From positions 1 through 11,726 of the forward strand of contig CABTXO010000020.1 of assembly GCA_902488725.1 (NCBI GenBank): DNA of 11,726 bases, read 5' to 3'. The notes below the pieces were generated by a model that was given only the letters and a program-made list of their open reading frames with translations, made no database searches and was not told the origin of the DNA. This DNA is from an uncultured Bacteroidales bacterium (GTDB taxonomy: Bacteria > Bacteroidota > Bacteroidia > Bacteroidales > UBA932). Both the position numbers and the translations under genes were made by a program. This document shows, piece after piece, positions 1-8,300 of this stretch; within the stretch, counting starts at the first letter, position 1, and each line of letters starts with the position of its first letter.

Positions 1-49
1 ATGACAGGAGGGCTGCGGCGGAGTTGGCGAAAGGGGCCGGCGGTTGGTC

Positions 50-1798
50 TCACCGGCGGGTCATGAGGGCGCGGACAATGACGGAGAGGAGGAGCAGGAT
101 AAAGAGGAATATGCTGAAGCGGCCGATGTAGTCGCCGTGGCGGACGAACCAGGTCTGGCGGTCGGAGAGGGCGACGCGTCCGGTGAGGACCTCGGGCTGC
201 CACCAGGCGGTCTTCCGGACGATGCGGCCGGTGGGGTCGATGATGGCGGATATGCCGGTGTTGCCGCATCGGGCGATCCAGCGGCGGGTTTCGATGGCGC
301 GGAGTGCGGCGTAGGAGAGGTGCTGACGGTAACCCGGGGTGTTTTTCCACCAGGCGTCGTTGGTGATGATCGTGAGGAGACGGGCGCCTTTACGAATATA
401 TTCTGTGCAGTATTCGCCGTAGACGGATTCGTAGCAGATGGCGCAGCCGATTGGGATTTCGCGGACCGAGGGTGCGGCCGCAGCAGCATCGGCGGCACCT
501 CCGGCATCGGCACCGGCGGGGGAAGAAACAGGGGCACCGGGGATGTATTCCCTGAAAAAGAGGTTGGTGACTTGGGACTGGCCGACGCAGCGTCCCATCA
601 CGCCGCCGAGCCAGTCGTCGACGGGCCGGAAGACGGCGGGGTACGGGGTCAGTTCGACACCTACGACGAGTTTGCTTTTATGGAAGATGTCCGCTCGTCC
701 CGTGTTGTCCATGAGGAGGGCGGAGTTGTGGGATTCGTACCATTGGCCTTCGCCGCGGGCGCGGGCTGTCCGGGAAGGCCGGGAAAAGCTTTCGATGAAG
801 TCGTAGGTGGAGGCGCCGAAGAGGAGGTTGGCGTTGGGGTGGCGGGACAGGAAGGCCTTGAAGGTATGGTAGGTCGGGCTGGCGGGCACGTCGCCTACGA
901 TGATGTCGCCCGTGAAGGTTTCAGGGGCGATGAGGAGCACGGGCTCGGCCGCGGGGAACTTCTGCAGCGCTGATTCGAACTGCTGCAGCAGGATTGCGGT
1001 CTGCTCGGCCTGGGTCATGGCTTCGAACTTGTGATAGGGGTCGAAGTTTGGCTGGGCGATGATGACGGACAGTGCTTCCCCGGCACCCGCCGCGGAGGCG
1101 GAGGAGACAGCAGGGACAGCACCCGCGGGTTCTCCGGCGAGGGCATGCCGCTCGCGGACGAGCAGCACTCCGGACACCGCCAACGGCCCGAGCAGCAGCA
1201 CCAGCGCACCGGCGATGGACGCGACCCGCGCCTTCCCGTTCAGCAGATGCCAGCGACCGCTCCCCAGCGCCATCACGATCCCGTAGACCGCCAGGTTCAT
1301 TCCCCAGATCCACAGCGACCCCCCGAGCGTCCCGGTATATTCATACCACTGCACCCACCCCGTCGTGCGCGCGAACCCGTTCCCCAGCACCAGCCAGGGC
1401 CAGCTGATCTGCGCCCACGTCAGGTAGTAACGCTCCCACGCGATCCAGGCCAGCAGCAGGAACAAGTACGGAAGGGCTCCTTGAATATATTTCCGGCTCC
1501 ACCGGAAGAGCCCGAAGATCAGCGACATCTGCAGCGCATTGGCCAGCACCGCGAAGATGCCTCCGCCAACCGTGGCGTTGCACACCCAGAAGGTCGTGGC
1601 CGCATTCCACAGCACGAACCCCGAGTATTGCCAGACCCAGAAGTGCTTCATCTCCGTCTCCCATGCGATTTCCTCGGCGCACAGCAGCGGCACGAAGGCC
1701 GACAGCATCAGGAACCCCGCGTGCGGCACGAGGAACGGCAGGCTCGCCAACAGCGCGAAGAGCCCCACCAATATGGCTATCAGAGCGTTTCTGTTCAT
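50..1798 (-). CDS. lnt: Apolipoprotein N-acyltransferase Lnt
   Basis: Inner-membrane enzyme that transfers an acyl chain from phospholipid to the N-terminal cysteine of lipoproteins, the last step of lipoprotein maturation. The 582-residue product has hydrophobic segments across residues 5-215 and one more at about 559-577, flanking a periplasmic nitrilase-like domain (about 243-545). The catalytic triad is visible: Glu293 in APETFTGD, Lys374 in HKSKLVVGVE and Cys455 in AICYES. Glu382 and Glu457 match the further conserved acids of E. coli Lnt (E343, E389). It is longer than the roughly 510 residues usual in proteobacteria, partly because of two Ala/Gly/Pro/Ser-rich stretches at about 221-240 and 419-446. 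The start is the ATG at 1798, 46 bases after the DUF5686 stop, so it is probably the last visible gene of that cluster. Third codon positions change from G-rich in the first half to C-rich in the second. Confidence 0.95.
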   Translation of the reverse strand: MNRNALIAILVGLFALLASLPFLVPHAGFLMLSAFVPLLCAEEIAWETEMKHFWVWQYSGFVLWNAATTFWVCNATVGGGIFAVLANALQMSLIFGLFRWSRKYIQGALPYLFLLLAWIAWERYYLTWAQISWPWLVLGNGFARTTGWVQWYEYTGTLGGSLWIWGMNLAVYGIVMALGSGRWHLLNGKARVASIAGALVLLLGPLAVSGVLLVRERHALAGEPAGAVPAVSSASAAGAGEALSVIIAQPNFDPYHKFEAMTQAEQTAILLQQFESALQKFPAAEPVLLIAPETFTGDIIVGDVPASPTYHTFKAFLSRHPNANLLFGASTYDFIESFSRPSRTARARGEGQWYESHNSALLMDNTGRADIFHKSKLVVGVELTPYPAVFRPVDDWLGGVMGRCVGQSQVTNLFFREYIPGAPVSSPAGADAGGAADAAAAAPSVREIPIGCAICYESVYGEYCTEYIRKGARLLTIITNDAWWKNTPGYRQHLSYAALRAIETRRWIARCGNTGISAIIDPTGRIVRKTAWWQPEVLTGRVALSDRQTWFVRHGDYIGRFSIFLFILLLLSVIVRALMTRR

Positions 1799-1804
1799 AT
1801 ATTC

Positions 1805-1840
1805 CTAGACAAAGAACGCGATTTCCCGGGGAATATCAAA
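1805..1840 (-). promoter_or_regulatory. Possible internal Bacteroidota promoter ahead of lnt
   Basis: Read on the minus strand, TTTG (1840-1837) is followed after exactly 19 bases by GTTCTTTG (1817-1810). This resembles the Bacteroides -33 TTTG / -7 TAnnTTTG layout, but the TA of the -7 box is replaced. Transcription would start only a few bases before the lnt ATG at 1798. It could give lnt a separate promoter inside the cluster. The -7 box is imperfect, so this is weak. Confidence 0.25.
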
Positions 1841-1844
1841 GGGA

Positions 1845-4379
1845 TCAGAACCTGAATTCGAAGCCGAAGTTCAGCACGAAGCGGTTGTCGTGCGGCTTCT
1901 TGAACCCGTTCACGTACTGGTAGCGGTGCGTCATCCGCCAGAAGGCATCGATCCGGAACACCCGGAAGATGTTCCCGATGCCCAGCCCCATCTCCACGTA
2001 CGGCCGCTTCAGGGTGCTCATCCCCTCCGGGAAGAGCATCACTGATCCGAAGTCCGGATCCCCCTTGATGCCGTTGTTCCGATTCTCCAGGGTCCCGTAA
2101 CCGACTTTCAGCGTGTAGATCTCCCGCCACTGGAGTTTCCGCATCAGCGGGATCTTCCCGAGGAAGAAGCCCTTGAAGTTGTGCTCCCAGAACAGGGTTA
2201 GCCAGGAATCCGCTACGAATTCGTAGAAGGACATGCAGGCGAACGCATTGCGGTCCAGCGAATAGGTCCCGTTGCCCGGGAATATGTAGAGCATCGGATA
2301 GGGCACCTGGCCGATGATCTTGCCGGCGGACAGGATGAAGCGCGAAGAACCGAGGGGCGGAATCGGCACGGTGTACCGCATAGACGCCTGGGGCCGGGCG
2401 AAGGTGTAGCCGTTGCGGCCGATCCCCTTGACCGAAGCCATGAAGTCGAAGAAGAACACCGGATGCCGGGTGTAGACGTAATACTTGTCGAAGACTCCTC
2501 GCGTGATGGCCTCCTCCCACGAGATCCGTGCCTGAGCATGGAGCTGATTGTAGTTGACCGAATTGAATGCAACGCTGTCCGGAGAGAACATCGGCACGAA
2601 GCGGTTCGAGAAGATCCGCCGGCTCTCGACGGCGATGGTCGTGTTGAACCCCTGGGACCATTCGTGCTGGTAGGACAGGGAATAGTCGTTGACGGGACTC
2701 AGCTTCTGCCCGCCCGCCTTGGCCAGGACGGAAGACACGATGTTCCCGCTGCCGAAGCCGTCCGAACCCCGGCCGATCTGCATGATGTCGTGCTTGTAGA
2801 AGGCCACCAGCTTGCGGGTCGGATGGTTGTCGAACATGTATTCAAGCGTGCCGCCGCCCTTCCATGCCCGGTCCTGGAAGCCGTAGGCCCCGTACATCAT
2901 CACGCGCACCTTCTTGCTGAGTTCCTTCGTGGTCCGGATGCCGAACTGCGCCCGCTTCCCCTCCAGGTCGTTGAAACTGTAGAGCGCGGAATAGGGCCCG
3001 ATCCCGAAATATTTGAAATTGTAGAATCCGTTGATCAGCGTGTTGACGATGGTGTAGACGTCCCGGTACAGGGGCACGTTCTTGATCGAATCGACCATGT
3101 TGTAGATGCCCTGCTCCCGGGCGCTGAGCGGATACGGCCGCACCCGCTGCCAGTAGGCCTCGTCGTTGTTCAGCACATCCTTCGTCATCTCGATGTTGTC
3201 GCTGGTCTCCGGATAGACCTTCTCCATCTCCGTGTCGAAGCGCGGATCCGAGTAGTCCATCTGCCGGTTGCCCAGCAGGGCGACCATGCGCGAAGAGTCC
3301 TGGAGCGTGACCGAGAAGTCCACGTACATCTTGTCCTGCTTGTAGAACCAGGAGGAGTCCGCCAGCTTCTGGTGGGCGACGTCCAGCACCAGCGCCCGGA
3401 TCCAGTTGACCTTCCCCTTCACCAGCTTCGCGTGGGCGTCCCGCAACGCGAAATCCTTCGCATCGACGGACAGTTCCCCGTCCAGGGTCGGGGAGGAGAC
3501 CCACTTGGAAGGGTGGAAGCGGATCTTGTAAGTCTTGCGGCCGTCGATCCGGAGGCTGTCCACCAGGTAGTAGTTGTAGTAGGTGGTCCCGGTCTCCGAC
3601 AGCGGAGAAGGGATCTCGACCCGGAAGATGTTCAGAAAATTGTCGTAGAAGTTGGTCTTGATCAGCATGTTCCCGGTGAACTGGGCCAGGGTGGCCTCGT
3701 TCTCCACGCCGGAGATCCGACTGGCCTTGAAGACCTCCCGCCGGAACTTGGGCGACCGCCGGTGGAAGTAGCGGGACGTGGACTCCGAAATCATGATCGG
3801 CAGGTAGGGCTGTCCCGACACCAGCGAGGTGTCCAGGTAGTTGAACACGAACTGGAACTTGTTGGGCAGCACCTTCCGGATGATCTGCGCGTCGGCATTG
3901 GACATGTCCACCTCCATCTTGGTGTATACGTCGCAGTCGTAGCGCTCGCGCCGTTCAGGGTCGTTGCGGGATTTCGCCGCGTTCACCTGCGACAGGATCC
4001 AGCGGACATAGTGGTCGTCCGGCTTGACGATGGCCGCGTTCAGCTGGTCGGCGACCGGCCGGAGCTTGAAGTCGAGCTGGTTGAACTGTCCCGGACGGAC
4101 CGGAAGTTCCTGCAGGGAATATCCCAGGATGGAGGCAGTCAGGACCGTGAGGTTCGGGTCCCGCGTCTCCAGGAGGTAGTAGCCGTCCATGTCGGCGGAC
4201 ACGCCCACGGTGGAATTCTTGAAGTAGACCCCCGCGAACGGGACGCCTTCCCCGCTGACCGCATCGATCACGCGACCCCGCACCTTGGTGGCCTGTGCCC
4301 CTGCGTCCAGCCAGATGAACGGCAGCAGAAGGCATAGAGTAAGTAGAGGTGTGTGAATATGTCGGAGCGGGAAAGTCAT
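1845..4379 (-). CDS. DUF5686 family outer-membrane protein with carboxypeptidase-regulatory-like N-terminus
   Basis: Predicted outer-membrane protein of unknown function, 844 residues. Residues 1-30 form a signal peptide: a basic start, the hydrophobic run LLTLCLLLPFIW, then a likely cleavage near AGAQA. Residues about 32-110 read as a CarboxypepD-regulatory-like beta-sandwich (VRGRVIDAVSGEGVPFAGV, later SADMDGYYLL and LTASILGYS), the module also found at the N-terminus of SusC/TonB-dependent proteins. The remainder matches the Bacteroidota DUF5686 pattern (VRWILSQVNAAK, then YDCDVYTKMEVD). The second half is rich in alternating aromatic strands and ends in FGFEFRF; a terminal Phe is typical of BAM-inserted beta-barrels. 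I see no TonB box or plug domain, so it is not a classical TonB receptor. It lies 25 bases after the DUF4783 stop and 46 bases before lnt, which suggests one transcript and an envelope role. Family assignment is confident; no specific function can be read from the sequence. Confidence 0.88.
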   Translation of the reverse strand: MTFPLRHIHTPLLTLCLLLPFIWLDAGAQATKVRGRVIDAVSGEGVPFAGVYFKNSTVGVSADMDGYYLLETRDPNLTVLTASILGYSLQELPVRPGQFNQLDFKLRPVADQLNAAIVKPDDHYVRWILSQVNAAKSRNDPERRERYDCDVYTKMEVDMSNADAQIIRKVLPNKFQFVFNYLDTSLVSGQPYLPIMISESTSRYFHRRSPKFRREVFKASRISGVENEATLAQFTGNMLIKTNFYDNFLNIFRVEIPSPLSETGTTYYNYYLVDSLRIDGRKTYKIRFHPSKWVSSPTLDGELSVDAKDFALRDAHAKLVKGKVNWIRALVLDVAHQKLADSSWFYKQDKMYVDFSVTLQDSSRMVALLGNRQMDYSDPRFDTEMEKVYPETSDNIEMTKDVLNNDEAYWQRVRPYPLSAREQGIYNMVDSIKNVPLYRDVYTIVNTLINGFYNFKYFGIGPYSALYSFNDLEGKRAQFGIRTTKELSKKVRVMMYGAYGFQDRAWKGGGTLEYMFDNHPTRKLVAFYKHDIMQIGRGSDGFGSGNIVSSVLAKAGGQKLSPVNDYSLSYQHEWSQGFNTTIAVESRRIFSNRFVPMFSPDSVAFNSVNYNQLHAQARISWEEAITRGVFDKYYVYTRHPVFFFDFMASVKGIGRNGYTFARPQASMRYTVPIPPLGSSRFILSAGKIIGQVPYPMLYIFPGNGTYSLDRNAFACMSFYEFVADSWLTLFWEHNFKGFFLGKIPLMRKLQWREIYTLKVGYGTLENRNNGIKGDPDFGSVMLFPEGMSTLKRPYVEMGLGIGNIFRVFRIDAFWRMTHRYQYVNGFKKPHDNRFVLNFGFEFRF

Positions 4380-4404
4380 TTCAGAATGCGCGGAGGCGGG
4401 AGGG

Positions 4405-4806
4405 TCATCGGATCCGGTCTATCTTCAACTGTTGGATCTTGAATTCATTTTTGCAGTTGCTGACGAAGATGGTGACCATGAAAACATCCCCGCCGGCTTT
4501 CAGATACCCCAGGGCGTACTTCGAGTTGGAGCGGGACGCCGTGTGGTTGATTTCGAACGAGCGCGGAGTGTAGTTGGCGAAGAAGGACTTGAGAATCTGC
4601 TTCGCCTGGTTCTTGCTCGAGTCGTTGGACGTGGACAGGATGGTGATCTCCAGATTGTCCGCAAACCATGCCGAAAGTTTGTCCGCGTCACCCTGACCGA
4701 TGTATTTGGCGATGGGGATAAAGACATCGTAACCATCTGCATGGGCGAAGGGACTCGCACAAAAAAGTGCAAACGATGCGAGAAATATCTTCAGCATTGT
4801 CTTCAT
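4405..4806 (-). CDS. DUF4783 family secreted protein
   Basis: Small exported protein of unknown function, 133 residues. A signal peptide spans residues 1-23 (MKTMLKIFLASFALFCASPFAHA). The mature part resembles the Bacteroidota DUF4783 family, a SnoaL/NTF2-like fold: a helical start (YDVFIPIAKYIGQGDADKLSAWF), the NLEITI strand, a helix with KNQAKQILKSFFANY, then strands around INHTASRSNSKYALGYL and DVFMVTIFV. It ends with a lysine-rich strand (EFKIQQLKIDRIR). It is the first gene of the minus-strand envelope cluster and is divergent from rlmH. An in-frame ATG three codons later (4797) is an alternative start that would still keep a signal peptide. No catalytic residues are recognisable; an NTF2-like fold may simply bind a ligand or partner. 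Confidence 0.82.
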   Translation of the reverse strand: MKTMLKIFLASFALFCASPFAHADGYDVFIPIAKYIGQGDADKLSAWFADNLEITILSTSNDSSKNQAKQILKSFFANYTPRSFEINHTASRSNSKYALGYLKAGGDVFMVTIFVSNCKNEFKIQQLKIDRIR

Positions 4807-4816
4807 TGCGCCCCCA

Positions 4817-4851
4817 TTTGTTGCAAATACCGAGCCACTTTCTTATTTTTG
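4817..4851 (+). promoter_or_regulatory. Bacteroidota-type promoter for rlmH-kinase operon
   Basis: TATTTTTG at 4844-4851 matches the Bacteroides -7 consensus TAnnTTTG exactly. Upstream, TTTG at 4817-4820 lies 23 bases away, somewhat long for the usual spacing of about 19-20. An overlapping TTGTTG at 4818-4823 offers a better-spaced but imperfect -33 box. The -7 box ends six bases before the rlmH ATG, so the transcript may have almost no leader. Only 51 bases separate the divergent starts of DUF4783 and rlmH. On the minus strand I find only a degenerate TATTTG and no full consensus for the envelope cluster. Confidence 0.5.
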
Positions 4852-4857
4852 TGTCTG

Positions 4858-5331
4858 ATGAAGATCGGCCTGCTCACAGTCGGGAAAACCGACATCGGAT
4901 GGGTGCGCGAGGGTCTGGAGACCTACGCATCCCGGCTACGCCATTATGTTCCGTTCACGGTCGCCGAAATCCCGGAGCTGAAGAACGCCGCCGCCCTGTC
5001 CCGGGACCAGATCCGGGAAAAGGAGGGTGACCTGATCCTCAAGGCCCTGAAGCCTTCCGACCGGGTGATCCTGCTGGACGAGCACGGGAAGGAGTTCCGC
5101 TCCGTCGAGTTCGCCCGCGCCCTGGAGCGGATGACGGCCGGCGGCGGCAAGGATCTTGTGTTCGTGATCGGCGGCGCCTACGGCTTTTCGGAGGCGGTGT
5201 ACGGACGGGCGGAGGGGAAGGTTTCGCTGTCGAAGATGACCTTTTCGCACCAGATGGTGCGGGCGATCTTCGCCGAGCAACTCTACCGGGCGTTCACGAT
5301 CGTCAAAGGAGAACCCTATCACCACGAGTGA
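4858..5331 (+). CDS. rlmH: 23S rRNA (pseudouridine1915-N3)-methyltransferase RlmH
   Basis: SPOUT-class, SAM-dependent methyltransferase that methylates the pseudouridine at position 1915 in helix 69 of 23S rRNA, acting on assembled ribosomes. The 157-residue product has the usual length. Family signatures are the N-terminus MKIGLLTVGKT, the strand VILLDEHGKEFRS, the SAM-binding knot region FVIGGAYGFSEAVY, and the C-terminus SKMTFSHQMVRAIFAEQLYRAFTI ending in EPYHHE. The ATG at 4858 is chosen because the conserved N-terminus begins there; the frame stays open further upstream but shows no homology and runs antisense to DUF4783. The stop overlaps the start of the kinase by one base (TGATG), which suggests translational coupling. 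A promoter-like TATTTTTG lies six bases upstream. DUF4783 next to rlmH is, to my recollection, a recurring arrangement in Bacteroidales. Confidence 0.95.
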   Translation: MKIGLLTVGKTDIGWVREGLETYASRLRHYVPFTVAEIPELKNAAALSRDQIREKEGDLILKALKPSDRVILLDEHGKEFRSVEFARALERMTAGGGKDLVFVIGGAYGFSEAVYGRAEGKVSLSKMTFSHQMVRAIFAEQLYRAFTIVKGEPYHHE

Positions 5332-8300
5332 TGAAGCATAGATTCGGCATACTGGACTACATCGTCTGGGGATTCCTGGCAGTCACCCTGGTCCTGCTGG
5401 CGTTTTCCATGACGGTCAGCATCCTGCCTTCGAGCGCCGAGCGGGAGGCCCGGAAGACCGAGCGGATCCTGACCCGGAAGATGGACGTGCTGGAGAAGTA
5501 CATCCATGCTTCCCTGACCGCGGACAAGAATGCCTGGACCGGGCAGTACGACCTGCCCGAGGACATGGTGATCTACCGCTACATCGACGATTCCCTGCAA
5601 TGCTGGAGCAACCAGTTCTTCGTCCTCAACGACGACATCGGCACGCGGGGTGTGTTCCAGCGGCTGTCCAACCTGCGGAACACCATTGTCTCTCCCCTGG
5701 CGGAGGTCACGCCCGACGTCAGTTACGTGAACTACGGGCCGAAGTGGTACCTGGTCAAGTCCGAGGTGCTGGGGGCCCGGAAAGTGATCGCCGGCCTGGA
5801 AGTCATCAACTCGATGGACGAGCGGACCTTGAACGGGGTGAACCCCGGCCTGCGCCTGCGCAAGGGATATTCCATCTACCCGCTGTCGTCCAGCGGAGGG
5901 GCTGCGGTCAGCCTGGACGGGAAGCCGGTGTTCAAGGTGATCAACGATGTGATCAGCGGACAGTCGCTGGTGGCGCATTCGACCCTCGTGTGGCTGGCGC
6001 TGGTGTTCTTCGTGATGGGGGCGCTGCTGCACCTGAGCAACAAGCGGACCCTCGGCCGGCTGCTGCAGGTGATCGCGGGGATCTCCGCCGTGATGGTGGC
6101 AGCCTATTTCTGGGGGGCGAACATCAAGGACGATTCGAAGCTGTTCTCGCCCAGCATCTACGCGGACGGGGAACTGTTCAACTCGCTGGGGGCGGTGCTG
6201 ATCGCCTCCATCCTCATTGCGACGGGCATCTTCTGCCTCTTCCTGGCCCGGCGGGACATCTACCGCCATGTGCTGCGGGGAGACCGGAACAGCAAGCTGG
6301 GCCTGCTGATCGCCGCCCTGGTCGTGCTGATCCTCGGTGTTTTCGGGTATATTCATTTGATTTTCAGCAGCATCCTGCTAAACTCCAGCATCTCGGTCGA
6401 GCTGTACAACCTGAACGACTTGAACGGATACAGCCTGATCGTCTACGTGATCGTGTTCTCGCTGCTGCTGTCGCTGCCGCTGCTTGCGAGCATGCTGTTT
6501 CCGGCCCTCAAGAAGCGGTTCGGCTTCCGCCTCTCGCTTCCGGCGCCGCTCGGACGGGCACTGTTTTCGATCCTCTGCGCCTGCTATCTGGTCCTGTCGG
6601 CCGCGTACCTGGGCTTCCACAAGGAGCAGGACCGGGTGAACGTGTGGGCCAACCGGCTGTCGATGGACCGGGACATCAGCCTGGAACTCCAGCTGCGGTC
6701 GCTGGAGGAGCCGATTTCGACGGATCCGGTCATCGCGGCCCTTTCAGCGCAGGAGAACAGCAACAACTTGATTCTGAACCGAGTGGCCGGAAACTATATG
6801 TACCAGATCTCGCAGGACTACGACATCGGGGTAGAAATTTTCCCGAGCAGCGCGAGCCAGCGGGAGATGGCGTATTTCTCGAACCGGATCGCGAACGGGA
6901 CGGCGATCGCTGCCAATTCCCGCTTCCTGTACACCCGCAACGCCACCGGGCACACGCTGTACACGGGAATATTCCTGTATTATTCCGCGGACACGGGCGT
7001 CTCGCGGATGCTGCTTTCCGTGTCGCCGAAGTCGAACCGGGAGGACCGGGGCTACGCGAGCATCCTGGGCATCACGGACCCGGGGCAGGTGCTGATTCCG
7101 GCACGGTATTCCTACGCCCGATACGTGTCGCACGCGCTGTCGAGCTACAAGGGGAACTATCCGTATCCGACGACGATGGACGAGACGCGGAAGGCGGAAA
7201 TGCTGGCCGTTCCGTCGGGGGTGCTGCGGACGGGAGGCTACACGCATTTCGTCAACGGCGTGTCCGACAGCGACTTGGTGCTGATCTCGCGGCCGAAGGT
7301 CGAGATATTCAATTATGTGGTCGCGGTCCTGTTCCTGGCGCTGACGCTCTACTTCTGCCTGATCGCGATGTCGCTGGCGCGGCGGCGGACGCGGACGAAG
7401 GAGAAGAACTACTACAAGTCACGGATCAACGCAGCGATGCTGGGGGCGCAGATCCTCACGCTGATCACGCTGGCGACGGTGAGCGTGGTGTTCGTGTACA
7501 AGCGCAACAGCGCGAACCTGCGGTCGTCGATGTCGAACAAGATCAATTCGCTGCAGACGCTGATCGAGGCGCGCTGCCGGTTTGCGCAGAGCTACAACGA
7601 CTTGAACACGCAGGAGGCATCGGTGATCCTGGAGGACATCAGCAACACGATGAAGTCGGACATCACCCTGTACACGCCGAACGGGAAGGTGTTCCGGTCC
7701 ACGATGCCGGAGGTGTTCGACAAGATGCTGCTGGGGACGCGGATCAACCAGGAGGCCTACGAGAACATCGTCTACCGGGACCGGCGGTACTGCATCAACC
7801 GGGAGGACACGGGGGTGTCCCGGTCCTACTTCCTCTATGCGCCGGTGTTCAACGGGCAGGACAAGATGATCGCCTTCCTGAGTTCGCCATACACGGACGA
7901 GAGCTTCGACTTCAAGACGGAGGCGGTGCTGCATTCGGCGACGATCATCGTGGTGTTCCTGATCCTGCTGCTGCTGTCGCGGTTCGCGACGGGTGCGGTG
8001 GTGAACAAAATGTTCCAGCCGCTGTCGGAGATGGGACGGAAGATGAACGCGGCGGACATCAACAATCTGGAATACATCGTGTACGAGCGGGACGACGAGA
8101 TCTCGCGGCTGGTGCGGGCCTACAACCTGATGGTGCATGACCTGTACAACAGCACGCGGCAGCTGGCGCAGGCGGAGCGAGACAAGGCGTGGGCGACGAT
8201 GGCGCGGCAGGTGGCGCACGAGATCAAGAACCCGCTGACGCCGATCAAGCTGCAGATCCAGCGGCTGATCCGGATGAAGAAAAACGGGAATCCGGCCTGG

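Noticed and set aside
1-49. Possible end or start of another gene at the left edge
   Set aside because: Only 49 bases lie beyond the lnt stop. A plus-strand frame runs from base 1 to a stop at 64-66, but it is too short to recognise and overlaps the end of lnt.
44-973. A 309-codon plus-strand frame opposite the 3' half of lnt
   Set aside because: Gly, Asp, Glu and Val-rich translation without domains; the opposite strand carries the catalytic nitrilase domain of Lnt.
2463-4337. A 624-codon open frame on the plus strand opposite the DUF5686 gene
   Set aside because: Its product is low-information, rich in Val, Asp, Arg, Gly and Leu with no recognisable domain. It mirrors a gene with a clear signal peptide and family match on the other strand. 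Long antisense frames are expected in GC-rich DNA.
4432-4857. Upstream in-frame extension of rlmH
   Set aside because: The extension lies antisense to DUF4783 and has no homology, while the conserved RlmH N-terminus begins exactly at 4858.
5328-5330. GTG as start codon of the histidine kinase
   Set aside because: The next codon is ATG and forms the common TGATG stop-start overlap with rlmH. GTG would add one residue with no supporting signal.
5600-8140. An 846-codon open frame on the plus strand in a different phase from the kinase
   Set aside because: The product is Gly, Ala, Arg and Pro-rich without domains, while the overlapping frame encodes a continuous histidine kinase with intact motifs. 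It is a shadow of biased codon usage.
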